A DNA stretch of 64,000 bases from Mycolicibacterium insubricum (GCF_010731615.1 NZ_AP022618.1:62001-126000), one strand, 5' to 3'; shown: positions 40,101-49,889, numbered from the stretch's first letter. Program-made: numbers and translations. Notes: generated by a model not told the origin, from the letters alone.

Positions 40101-40760
40101 GTGGAGACCACCGAGGTGCGGGTGCTGCTGGTCGACGACCAGGATCTGGTGCGGTCCGGGTTACGCCGGATCCTGCGTCGCAAGGATGGTTTCGTCGTCG
40201 TCGACGAATGCGCCGACGGTGACGAGGTGCCGGCGGCGGTCGCCGCGCACGCCCCCGACGTCGTGGTGATGGACCTGCGGATGAAACGGGTCGGCGGCAT
40301 CGAGGCGACCCGGCGGGTGGTGGCCGGCGGCGGGCCGCCCGTGCTGGCTCTGACCACTTTCAACGAGGACGAGCTGCTGTCGGAGGCGTTGCGGGCCGGT
40401 GCGGCGGGGTTCGTGCTCAAGGACTCCTCCGCCGAGGAGTTGATCCGCGCCGTGCATGCCGTCGCCCGCGGTGATGCCTACCTGGATCCGGCGGTGACCG
40501 GCCGGGTGCTGGACACCTACCGCAGCGCGCCGAGTTCCCCGGCGCCGATCGCCGCCGTCGCCGAGCTGACCTCGCGGGAACTCGACGTGCTGATCCAGGT
40601 CGCGCGGGGCCTATCGAACTCGGAGATCGCCGGCGAGCTGTTCATCACCGAGGTGACGGTGAAGAGTCACATCGGGCGGATCTTCGTGAAGCTCGGGCTG
40701 CGGGATCGCGCCGCGGCGATCGTTTACGCCTACGAGAACGGGATCGTCGCGCCGGGCTAG
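40101..40760 (+). CDS. NarL/FixJ-family response regulator
   Basis: This 219-residue regulator has a receiver domain with the acidic pair VDDQD, phospho-acceptor Asp58 in VVMDLRM and the Lys of FVLKDSS. The LuxR-type helix-turn-helix begins at LTSRELDVLIQVARGLSNSEIA and continues TEVTVKSHIGRIFVKLGL. GTG 40101 follows the kinase stop by 1 nt. The likely target is the divergent mmpL unit, inferred from position. The gene is followed at once by a REP-like palindrome. Confidence 0.88.
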   Translation: METTEVRVLLVDDQDLVRSGLRRILRRKDGFVVVDECADGDEVPAAVAAHAPDVVVMDLRMKRVGGIEATRRVVAGGGPPVLALTTFNEDELLSEALRAGAAGFVLKDSSAEELIRAVHAVARGDAYLDPAVTGRVLDTYRSAPSSPAPIAAVAELTSRELDVLIQVARGLSNSEIAGELFITEVTVKSHIGRIFVKLGLRDRAAAIVYAYENGIVAPG

Positions 40761-40884
40761 GGCGATTCGGCGAGGGGAAGCCGGGACCGCCCCATCATCC
40801 GGGGCGATTCGGCGAGGCTCGGCGGAGTGGACGCGAGCGCAGCGAGTGGCCGCGGAGCCGAGGGGAAGCCGGGACCGCCCCATC
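40760..40884. repeat. Two REP-like palindromic elements downstream of the response regulator gene
   Basis: Both elements start GGGCGATTCGGCGAGG (40760 and 40802) and end AGGGGAAGCCGGGACCGCCCC. The outer arms are complementary (GGGCG with CGCCC), so each can fold as a hairpin. The second has 43 extra bases between the arms, themselves containing inverted CTCGG/CCGAG and GAGCGCAGCGAG. The first begins on the last base of the response regulator stop codon. They lie between convergent genes and may act as a terminator. A third relative is at 43554. Confidence 0.7.
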
Positions 40885-40895
40885 GAACCGGAGCC

Positions 40896-41516
40896 TTAGA
40901 CCTCGCCGATGTCGCCGATGTGACCGCGCAGCGAGGCCCGGCCGTCGGCCAGGTGGTAGGTGACGCCGACGACGGCCAGGCTGCCGTTCTCCACGCCCTC
41001 CTTGATCGCGGCGGATCGGGCGAGCAGCTGGGTGCTGGTCTCCAGCACGTGGCGTGCCTCGAACTCGTCCACGGTCTTCAGCCCGTCGCGACGGCCGAGC
41101 AGAACCGAGGAGGTGACCCGCTCGACGACGTCGCGGATGTAGCCGGGCGGGATCTCGCCGCCGTCCACCACGTCGAGGGCGGCCCGCACTGCGCCGCAGC
41201 TGTCGTGGCCGAGCACCACGATCAGCGGAACGTTGAGGATGGTGACGGCGTATTCGATGGAGCCCAGCACCGCCGAATCGAGCACATGCCCGGCGGTGCG
41301 CACCACGAACATGTCGCCCAGGCCCTGGTCGAAGATGATTTCGGCGGCCACCCGGGAGTCGCCGCAACCGAACACCACCGCGGTCGGCTTCTGGTTGGCG
41401 GCCAGGCTGGCGCGATGGTCGATGCTCTGACTGGGGTGTTCGGGCCGGCCGGCGACGAAGCGCTCGTTACCCTCCCTGAGTGCCTTCCACGCGGAGATCG
41501 GATTCGAATTGGGCAT
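40896..41516 (-). CDS. canB: Beta-class carbonic anhydrase
   Basis: This 206-residue beta-carbonic anhydrase has the zinc ligands Cys51 (GCGDSRV, with the Asp53-Arg55 pair), His104 and Cys107 (GHDSCGAV). It interconverts CO2 and bicarbonate in the cytoplasm. The frame stays open far upstream inside mutY; MPNSNPISAW at 41516 is the natural start and MSGM at 41525 an alternative. The start faces that of mutY with about 10 bp between them. Confidence 0.92.
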   Translation of the reverse strand: MPNSNPISAWKALREGNERFVAGRPEHPSQSIDHRASLAANQKPTAVVFGCGDSRVAAEIIFDQGLGDMFVVRTAGHVLDSAVLGSIEYAVTILNVPLIVVLGHDSCGAVRAALDVVDGGEIPPGYIRDVVERVTSSVLLGRRDGLKTVDEFEARHVLETSTQLLARSAAIKEGVENGSLAVVGVTYHLADGRASLRGHIGDIGEV

Positions 41517-41526
41517 ACCTGACATA

Positions 41527-42420
41527 GTGCCCTGCGGCTCGGCCCAGCGCGAGCTCGACGCAGGCGAACTGCTGTCCTGGTTCGACGTGCACGGCCGCGA
41601 CCTGCCCTGGCGCGACGCCGGGGTGAGCGCCTGGCAGATCCTGGTCAGCGAGTTCATGCTGCAGCAGACGCCGGTGTCCCGGGTGCTGCCGATCTGGCTG
41701 GAGTGGGTGGCGCGCTGGCCGACCCCGTCGGCGACGGCGGCCGCGGGTTCGGCCGATGTACTGCGCGCCTGGGGCAAGCTGGGCTATCCGCGGCGGGCCA
41801 AATGGCTGCACGAGTGCGCGGTGGTGATCGCCGCCGAGCACGACGACGTGGTGCCCGACGACGTCGCGACGCTGCTGGCGCTGCCGGGCATCGGCAGCTA
41901 CACCGCGCGGGCGGTGGCCTGTTTCGCCTACCGCCGGCCGGTTCCCGTCGTCGACACCAATGTGCGACGGGTGGTGGCCCGGGCGATCGACGGCGTCGCC
42001 GGGCCGGGCTCCCCCGCCCCCGTGCGCGACGAGGCGGCGGTGGCCGCGCTGCTGCCCGACGACGACGTCGCGCCCCGGTTCTCGGCGGCGCTGATGGAGC
42101 TGGGTGCGCTGGTGTGCACGGCCCGCAACCCCAAGTGCGGGGTGTGCCCGTTGTCGTCGTGCGCCTGGCGCGAGGCCGGATACCCGGCGTCTAAGGCCCC
42201 GGCGCGGCGGGTGCAGCGATACGCGGGCACCGACCGGCAGGTCCGCGGGCGGCTGCTGGACGTGCTGCGCGAATCCGATGGCCCGGTCACCCGCGCGCAG
42301 CTGGATCTGGCCTGGACCTCCGACACCGCCCAGCGGGACCGGGCGCTGGATTCGCTGCTGGTCGACGGGCTGGTGGAGCAGACCTCCCAGGGTCTGTTCG
42401 CGCTGGCCGGCGAGGGTTAG
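41527..42420 (+). CDS. mutY: A/G-specific adenine DNA glycosylase MutY
   Basis: This 297-residue MutY has catalytic Glu in the EFMLQQTPVSRV helix, the helix-hairpin-helix LPGIGSYTARAVACFA with Asp in VPVVDTNVRRV, and a [4Fe-4S] site CTARNPKCGVCPLSSC. The last spacing has four residues, not the usual five; from memory mycobacterial MutY shares this. It removes A opposite 8-oxoguanine. The C-terminal MutT-like domain is reduced to a short winged region. TTG 41509 would overlap canB, so GTG 41527 is preferred. Confidence 0.92.
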   Translation: MPCGSAQRELDAGELLSWFDVHGRDLPWRDAGVSAWQILVSEFMLQQTPVSRVLPIWLEWVARWPTPSATAAAGSADVLRAWGKLGYPRRAKWLHECAVVIAAEHDDVVPDDVATLLALPGIGSYTARAVACFAYRRPVPVVDTNVRRVVARAIDGVAGPGSPAPVRDEAAVAALLPDDDVAPRFSAALMELGALVCTARNPKCGVCPLSSCAWREAGYPASKAPARRVQRYAGTDRQVRGRLLDVLRESDGPVTRAQLDLAWTSDTAQRDRALDSLLVDGLVEQTSQGLFALAGEG

Positions 42421-43184
42421 AGAGCGCGCAGGAAGTCGCTGACTTCGCGGCGGTAGATCTGCGGGGCGTCGTCGTGGATGAGGTGCCCGGCATCGGGAAC
42501 CCGCAGGTAGCGGACTCGACGGCCCTGGCCCTCGGCGATCTCGGCCATCTTCGCCATCTGCCCGGGCGGGGCCACCGAGTTGCCGGCCTCCAACAGCAGA
42601 GCCGGTGCCCGCACCGCCGACCACTGGCCCCAGTAGTCGCGGGTGCCCCACTCGGCGGCAATGTCCAGCCAGTTCTGCGGATAGTCGTGCAGCCGCCAGC
42701 CGGTATCGGTGCGGTCGAAGGCCTCCAGGAAGTAGCGGCCGGCCACCGGGCCGAATTCGGCGACGACGGCGGCCTCGCTCTCGAATTCGACGGGCAGGGC
42801 GTGCACCCACGGTTCCCACGGGCCGGTGGTGCGGCCGACGAAATCGGGCGCCATGTCCTCCACGAGGATGCCCGCGACCAGGTCCGGGTCTTCGGCGGCC
42901 AGGCACCAGGAATGCAGCGACCCCATGGAATGCCCGATAAGCACCACTGGGCTGCCCAACGACCGGGCGGCGGCGCCGAGCTCGTCGACGAACACCTCGG
43001 TGCTGATGCGCGCCGGCCGGGCGGCGTCACGTCCGCGGTGCCACGGGGCGTCATAGCCGTACACCGCGCCGAACTCGGTGAGCCAGTCCAGCTGGCGTGT
43101 CCACGTCGTGCCGCGGCCCATCAGTCCGTGCACGAGCAGCAGCGGGCGGCCGTAGCCGCCGAGGTGCGTGGGTTCTTTCGACAT
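42417..43184 (-). CDS. Alpha/beta hydrolase
   Basis: This 255-residue alpha/beta hydrolase has LLLVHGLMGRGTTW as oxyanion strand, nucleophile Ser in LIGHSMGSLHSW, a likely Asp in the ILVEDMAPDF region and His in VPDAGHLIHDD. The substrate is not evident; esterase or lactonase activity is typical. It converges with mutY by a 4-nt overlap and diverges from mhuD across 44 bp. Equivalent to Rv3591c from gene order. A TAGGCT -10 lies 10 nt upstream of the ATG. Confidence 0.85.
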   Translation of the reverse strand: MSKEPTHLGGYGRPLLLVHGLMGRGTTWTRQLDWLTEFGAVYGYDAPWHRGRDAARPARISTEVFVDELGAAARSLGSPVVLIGHSMGSLHSWCLAAEDPDLVAGILVEDMAPDFVGRTTGPWEPWVHALPVEFESEAAVVAEFGPVAGRYFLEAFDRTDTGWRLHDYPQNWLDIAAEWGTRDYWGQWSAVRAPALLLEAGNSVAPPGQMAKMAEIAEGQGRRVRYLRVPDAGHLIHDDAPQIYRREVSDFLRAL

Positions 43185-43215
43185 GCTGGCCGCCAGCCTA
43201 GAACGCGCGCCCGGG

Positions 43216-43221
43216 TAACCT
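43216..43221 (+). promoter_or_regulatory. -10 element (TAACCT) of mhuD
   Basis: TAACCT ends 7 nt before the ATG at 43229, leaderless spacing. Confidence 0.5.
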
Positions 43222-43228
43222 GGCGGGC

Positions 43229-43543
43229 ATGGCTGTTGTGAAGATCAATGCAATCGAGGTGCCCGAAGGTGCCGGGCCGGAGCTGGAGAAGCGATTCGCC
43301 AACCGCGCGCACTCCGTGGACGGCCAGCCCGGTTTCCTGGGGTTCCAGCTGCTGCGCCCGGTCGCCGGTGACGACCGTTACTTCGTGGTGACCCAGTGGG
43401 AGTCCGACGAGGCGTTCCGCGCCTGGGCCGACGGCCCGGCCCGTGCCGCCCACCAGGGCGAGCACAAGCCGCAGCCGGTGGCCACCGGGGCGTCCCTGCT
43501 CGAATTCGAGGTTGTGCTCGACGTTGCAGGCTCGGGCAAGTAA
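43229..43543 (+). CDS. mhuD: Haem-degrading monooxygenase MhuD
   Basis: This 104-residue protein has the dimeric ferredoxin-like IsdG fold. The three key residues of MhuD are in register: Asn7, Trp66 and His75 (the haem ligand). It opens haem oxidatively to release iron as mycobilin without making CO. Its 3' end overlaps the inferred lpqF start, and a REP-like palindrome follows its stop within 10 bp. No iron-box operator was recognised upstream. Confidence 0.93.
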   Translation: MAVVKINAIEVPEGAGPELEKRFANRAHSVDGQPGFLGFQLLRPVAGDDRYFVVTQWESDEAFRAWADGPARAAHQGEHKPQPVATGASLLEFEVVLDVAGSGK

Positions 43544-44939
43544 GCGTCTCACCGGGCGGTTCGGCGAGCGCAGGCGGAGCCGAAGCGAAACCGGGATCGC
43601 CCGCGACAGTAGCCGCCGGTTCGGCGCGGCGCTGACCTGTGCCGTGCTGGCGGTCAGCACCCTGGACGGCTGCACGTCGGGTTCCACGCCGTCGGCGCAG
43701 GCCCGCAACTCCGTGCACATCAGCATCGGTACGCCCCAGGGGGTGCGGGCCCAGCAGGTGGTCGACATGCTCAACTCCGACTGGCCGATCGGCACCGACT
43801 CCGTCAAGACCCTGGCCGGTCCCGACCAGGTTGACTTCGTCGCCGGAGCGATGGACCTGCTGTGGTGGGAGCGCCCGTACACCGTCGCCGACATCGAGTA
43901 CGGGGCCAGCAGCGCCGAGCTGACCCTGAATACCAGCTACGGCGGGCAGCAGTTGATCAGCCTGCGCGTCAACGACGACTCCAGCTTCGTGGACCGGTTC
44001 TCGGTGTCCACTCCGGCGCCGCCGATCCACTCCTGGGCCGACGTGAACAGCGTGCTGGACCGTTCCGGCGCCCGCTATTCCTGGCGAGTGTCGAAGATCG
44101 TCGACGGCAACTGCGAGCAGCTCGCCGGGGCGCACACCGATCTGTCGCTGCCGCTGTCCTCGATCTTCAAGACCTACGTGCTCTACGCGGTGGCCGAGGA
44201 GGTCGTCGCCGGCCGGTTGGCCTGGGACGACGAGGTCACCGTCACCGTCGACGCGAAGGCCAACGGATCCTCGGCATTCGACCACCTCAAGCCCGGCGAT
44301 CGGATCCCGGTGCGCCTGGCCGCGGAGAAAATGATCGCCAACAGCGACAATATGGCCACCGACCTGCTGATCGAGAAGGTCGGCCGGCACGCCGTGGAGC
44401 GCGCGCTGGCCGACGCGGGTCACCACGACCCGGCGTCGATGACCCCGTTCCCGACCATGCACGAGCTGTTCTCCATTGGCTGGGGCAAGCCCGACCTGCG
44501 CGAGCAGTGGCGCGACGGGGACAAGGCGACGCGCAACCGGATGCTGCGCGAGGCGGACGCGCGCCGCTACGTCGACGACCCGATGCGCGCCCACACCCCC
44601 GCCTCCCCCTACGGGGTGCAGTGGTACGGCAGCGCCGAGGACATCTGCCGGATCCAGACCGCGTTGCAGCGGATCGCCGTCGGGCCGGCCACGCCGGTGC
44701 GCGACATCATGTCGACGATTCCCGGCATCGACCTGGACCGTACCCAGTGGCCCTACATCGGCGCCAAGGCCGGGAACCTGCCGGGGGACTTGACCTACAG
44801 CTGGTACGCGGTGGATCGCGCCGGGACACCGTGGGTGGTCAGCCTGCAGACCAGCTGGGACACCTTCCACGGCGCGCGGACCGCGGCCTGGCTGATGGGT
44901 GTGGTGAAAGGCATGTTCGCGCTCATCCCCCAGCGCTGA
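43524..44939 (+). CDS. lpqF: Lipoprotein LpqF, class A beta-lactamase-like serine hydrolase fold
   Basis: This large lipoprotein (471 residues from TTG 43524) has the lipobox-like LAVSTLDGCTSG. An N-terminal alpha/beta domain of about 130 residues is followed by a penicillin-recognising fold with SxxK (Ser-Ile-Phe-Lys in LPLSSIFKTYVLYAV) and SDN (ANSDNMATDLL). Whether it hydrolyses beta-lactams or a cell-wall ester is unknown. No ATG or good GTG exists before the signal peptide; the only starts are TTG 43512 and 43524 inside mhuD. The next 26 codons, up to the signal, include a translated REP-like palindrome, giving an oddly long Arg-rich n-region. Confidence 0.8.
   Translation: MQARASKRLTGRFGERRRSRSETGIARDSSRRFGAALTCAVLAVSTLDGCTSGSTPSAQARNSVHISIGTPQGVRAQQVVDMLNSDWPIGTDSVKTLAGPDQVDFVAGAMDLLWWERPYTVADIEYGASSAELTLNTSYGGQQLISLRVNDDSSFVDRFSVSTPAPPIHSWADVNSVLDRSGARYSWRVSKIVDGNCEQLAGAHTDLSLPLSSIFKTYVLYAVAEEVVAGRLAWDDEVTVTVDAKANGSSAFDHLKPGDRIPVRLAAEKMIANSDNMATDLLIEKVGRHAVERALADAGHHDPASMTPFPTMHELFSIGWGKPDLREQWRDGDKATRNRMLREADARRYVDDPMRAHTPASPYGVQWYGSAEDICRIQTALQRIAVGPATPVRDIMSTIPGIDLDRTQWPYIGAKAGNLPGDLTYSWYAVDRAGTPWVVSLQTSWDTFHGARTAAWLMGVVKGMFALIPQR
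43554..43602. repeat. REP-like palindrome lying inside the lpqF leader
   Basis: The element begins GGGCGGTTCGGCGAGCG and ends GAAACCGGGATCGCCC, the same arm pattern as 40760-40884 with a short inner loop. The lpqF frame runs through it without a stop. Confidence 0.65.
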
Positions 44940-44965
44940 GCCCGGACGCGGCCTCGCCGGTACGG

Positions 44966-45028
44966 AATGGTGACCGGTGGCGGCCTTCATCTGGATAATC
45001 CGCACGAATGCGCTGTGCGGTCACCATT
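44966..45028. terminator. Inverted repeat between convergent lpqF and the phosphatase-like gene
   Basis: AATGGTGACCG (44966) and CGGTCACCATT (45018) are perfect 11-bp arms, with a smaller CCGCAC/GTGCGG hairpin inside. There is no U-tract. It may be a bidirectional terminator or an unknown element. Confidence 0.4.
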
Positions 45029-45046
45029 TGGTATTGCTATCGCCTT

Positions 45047-45556
45047 TCAGACCCGCAGGGTCCACACCGCGGCTCGCCGATGCAGCACAGTTTTGCCGGC
45101 GGGCGGCACATCGATACGCCAGAACGACTCCGGTGGGGCGGCCAGCGCGATCAGGATCGCGGCCCGGACCACCGCCGGGTGGGTGACGGCGACGGTCCGC
45201 CCGGGCTGAAGCGCATCCATCCAGGCGCGCACCCGGTCGATGACGCCGAGGATCGATTCACCGCCGTGCGGGGCGGCGCCCGGTTCGCTCAGCCAGGCCA
45301 TCAGGTCCGCCGGTGCCGGCTCGTCGAGGCTCCGGCCCCGCCAGTCGCCGGTATCCAGATCGGCAAGTTCGGGAAGGACCGAGGCGGACAGGCCGGCCAG
45401 CTCGGCGGTATGCCGGACCCGCAGTTCCGGCCCGCAGCAGGAGCGGTCGGCCCGCAGCTCGCCGAGGTCGTCGACTTGGCGGCGGCCCAGCTCGCTGAGC
45501 GGCTCGTCGGCGGGGAACCGCCCGGCCGCCATGGCGTCGGTCATGCCGTGTGACAC
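45047..45556 (-). CDS. Histidine-phosphatase-like protein with altered catalytic motif
   Basis: This phosphoglycerate mutase-like protein of at least 169 residues has the motif SHG where the family has RHG, the family-like GESILGVIDRVRAWM, and a second His in VAVTHPAVVRAA. Loss of the first Arg should weaken phosphate binding. The first recognised start (GTG 45556) would cut off the first strand, because VRLTLV is encoded just upstream. A GGAGG at 45583-45587 is spaced 8 nt from an ATC codon at 45574, suggesting a non-standard start there. It lies 14-32 bp after cbtA, so it is probably in the cobalt operon, perhaps a relative of the cobalamin-pathway phosphatase CobC. Confidence 0.75.
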   Translation of the reverse strand: MSHGMTDAMAAGRFPADEPLSELGRRQVDDLGELRADRSCCGPELRVRHTAELAGLSASVLPELADLDTGDWRGRSLDEPAPADLMAWLSEPGAAPHGGESILGVIDRVRAWMDALQPGRTVAVTHPAVVRAAILIALAAPPESFWRIDVPPAGKTVLHRRAAVWTLRV

Positions 45557-45588
45557 CAGGGTCAGCCGGACGATGCCGGGCGCCTCCG

Positions 45589-46425
45589 CTATGCGGCCAC
45601 CGTTTCGCTGCGGTCACCCAGCAGGCGACGGGCGAACGGCGCAAAGCCCAGCGCGATTGTCGCCCACAGGATGATCTGTGCCCCGATCGAATACAGCCGG
45701 AAGTAGTACAGATCATCGGCCGGGAATCCCGGGAACACGATGTTGCCCGCTGCGTCCTTCAACGGCTGCGGAGTCTCCGTCGCGTAGTCGCCGTATTCGG
45801 CGACATTGGTGCTCAGCTGGCCCAGCGACGGCAGCGCCAGCATCACGATTCCGACGATGACGATGAACGCCGCACCGGCCAGCAGAGCCGCGTTCCAGTT
45901 GCCGAAGCGCTCGGTCAGCCGTCGCGCGAGCCACACGGCGAACACCAGTGCCGCGATGGACACCACCACCATCAGCAGATACAGGCCGGTCCGGGCCCGG
46001 ATAGTGTCCTCGTGGCCGACCGCCGGCGGGTTGGCCGGGTACTTGAGGAACGGCACCAGGTAGAGCACGAAGAACATCGCCCCGGCCAGCACCAGCGTCA
46101 GGTTCGTCGGGTTCAGCGAGCTGTACCGCCCGTACAGGACGGTGTAGAGCACCGCGAACAGCAGGCCCATGGCGAAGCCGAACGCGATGATGCCGACGGC
46201 GATGCCGAAGTTGCTCTGTACCGCGCGGGTGAACAGTTCCGCGCCGTCCCCGTGGCTGTGTCCGCCGGCAGCCGCCTCGAGTTTGTGCTGGGCCTCGTCA
46301 CGGCCCTCTTCGTACTCGATGGCGCGCTGGATGATGGGCTCGGCGAAGATCCGGGCGAAAACGAATGCGAGCAGACCGCCGAGTGCGCCCAGCAGGCCAC
46401 CGCGCAGAATGATTCTGCGTTCCAT
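45589..46425 (-). CDS. cbtA: Cobalt transporter subunit CbtA
   Basis: This 278-residue CbtA-type membrane protein has about six helices, including RGGLLGALGGLLAFVFARIFAE at the N-terminus. A cytoplasmic or periplasmic loop between the first two helices carries EYEEGRDEAQ and GGHSHGDG, likely metal-binding. With CbtB it is thought to import cobalt for cobalamin synthesis. It starts 15 nt after cbtB and falls under the cobalamin riboswitch. Confidence 0.88.
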   Translation of the reverse strand: MERRIILRGGLLGALGGLLAFVFARIFAEPIIQRAIEYEEGRDEAQHKLEAAAGGHSHGDGAELFTRAVQSNFGIAVGIIAFGFAMGLLFAVLYTVLYGRYSSLNPTNLTLVLAGAMFFVLYLVPFLKYPANPPAVGHEDTIRARTGLYLLMVVVSIAALVFAVWLARRLTERFGNWNAALLAGAAFIVIVGIVMLALPSLGQLSTNVAEYGDYATETPQPLKDAAGNIVFPGFPADDLYYFRLYSIGAQIILWATIALGFAPFARRLLGDRSETVAA

Positions 46426-46440
46426 GGTTGTCGTCGGCTC

Positions 46441-46650
46441 TCAGTGGCAGGGGAAGCCGAGGAAATGACGGGCGTCGTGCACGAACTCGTGCACGTGCAT
46501 GTCGTCACCGAAGATCGACACCGCGCCCTGGTCGATACCGACGAAGTAGTAGATGAGCAGCGCCAGCACTGTCGCGCCGCTGAGCCACGCCGCCGCCGCG
46601 GCGGCACTCAGATCGATGGCCCGGCCGGCGGGCACGTTCGCGGTTGTCAT
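46441..46650 (-). CDS. cbtB: Cobalt transporter subunit CbtB
   Basis: This 69-residue protein has one transmembrane helix (about 22-41) and a His-rich C-terminal tail (MHVHEFVHDARHFLGFPCH) that would bind cobalt outside the membrane, the hallmark of CbtB. An AGGAG ribosome binding site lies 8 nt before ATG 46650, downstream of the riboswitch. Confidence 0.9.
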   Translation of the reverse strand: MTTANVPAGRAIDLSAAAAAAWLSGATVLALLIYYFVGIDQGAVSIFGDDMHVHEFVHDARHFLGFPCH

Positions 46651-46679
46651 GAGCGTCTCCTAGGCGGGATATCGCGTCC

Positions 46680-46754
46680 CGATTGCAGGTGACGGGTTTC
46701 GGGTCTGACTGTCACAGTGGCGCGCCCGCCCGGAATCACACCGGTTTTCCTCGA
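46680..46754 (-). ncRNA. Cobalamin riboswitch upstream of cbtBA
   Basis: On the minus strand the conserved core reads GGAAAACCGGTGTGATTCC, then a GC-rich arm and the B12 box GCGCCACTGTGAC, ending with CACCTGC. These are the most conserved blocks of the cobalamin aptamer. A CGGGA/TCCCG hairpin between the aptamer and the AGGAG of cbtB could be the expression platform, hiding or freeing the ribosome site. Outer boundaries are approximate and may include the hairpin at 46755. Confidence 0.85.
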
Positions 46755-46796
46755 CCCGTCTGGGTACCGGAACAGCATAGGCGGTACCCAGACGGG
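46755..46796 (-). terminator. 14-bp perfect hairpin just after clpC1
   Basis: CCCGTCTGGGTACC and its exact complement flank a 14-nt loop, 8 bp after the clpC1 stop. There is no U-tract, as is common for mycobacterial terminators. It could instead be the outer stem of the riboswitch leader. Confidence 0.55.
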
Positions 46797-46804
46797 ACGG
46801 GAAA

Positions 46805-49327
<2,523 letters not shown>

Positions 49328-49368
49328 CAGCGGTTACCTGCTCTCCTCGACTCGGGCGACCTCTTGAT

Positions 49369-49382
49369 CCCACTCTAGTGGG
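49369..49382 (-). promoter_or_regulatory. clpC1 promoter -10 within a short palindrome
   Basis: CCCACTCTAGTGGG has 6-bp complementary arms and, on the minus strand, contains the -10-like TAGAGT, about 45 nt before the clpC1 ATG. Confidence 0.4.
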
Positions 49383-49484
49383 CCGCCTCCCGAGCTGCCT
49401 TACCTTGGGCTACCCGCACAGGGGTACCCCGCTTGCATTTGGCAACGTCGGGACCCCGTCAGATGCTTCCGGCGGCCGGGTTGC

Positions 49485-49499
49485 TTCGCCACAGGCGAA
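49485..49499. promoter_or_regulatory. Candidate ClgR operator upstream of clpC1
   Basis: TTCGCCACAGGCGAA is a perfect 6+3+6 palindrome that follows the ClgR pattern CGCYNANRGCG except for the central base. ClgR activates Clp protease genes in actinobacteria. Confidence 0.4.
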
Positions 49500-49529
49500 A
49501 CTCCCCAACCGCCGGAGAGGTGGGTGCGG

Positions 49530-49889
49530 CTACACCGAGGCGTGGTAGGCCTCGACGATCTCGGCGGAGATGCGCCCGCGGCTGGAGACGTTGTGGCCGT
49601 TCTTGCGGGCCCATTCGCGGATCGCGGCGCTCTGCTCACGGTCGATGCTGGCGCGGCCCCGTCCGCCCGAGGTCGGAGCTCCGCCCGGGCCGCCGCGGCC
49701 GCGCCGGCGTCCACCGGTGCGACGCCCGGCGTCCACCCACTTCTTCAGGTCGCTGCGCAATTTCGCGGCATTCTTGGCCGACAGGTCGATCTCGTAGTTG
49801 ACGCCATCCAACGCGAATTCGACGGTTTCGTCGGCATCCGCGCCGCCATCGAAATCGTCGACCAGCGTGACGGTGACCTTTTTCGCCAT
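49530..49889 (-). CDS. lsr2: Nucleoid-associated xenogeneic silencer Lsr2
   Basis: This 119-residue Lsr2 has an N-terminal dimerisation/oligomerisation domain ([16 protein letters not shown]), a basic Gly/Arg linker and a C-terminal DNA-binding domain with the AT-hook-like Arg-Gly-Arg at 104-106 ([14 protein letters not shown]). It binds AT-rich DNA in the minor groove and silences horizontally acquired genes. The longer frame to 49991 is excluded by the conserved MAKKV start at 49889. Its upstream region is the most AT-rich part of the neighbourhood, which fits known autoregulation. Confidence 0.96.
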   Translation of the reverse strand: MAKKVTVTLVDDFDGGADADETVEFALDGVNYEIDLSAKNAAKLRSDLKKWVDAGRRTGGRRRGRGGPGGAPTSGGRGRASIDREQSAAIREWARKNGHNVSSRGRISAEIVEAYHASV

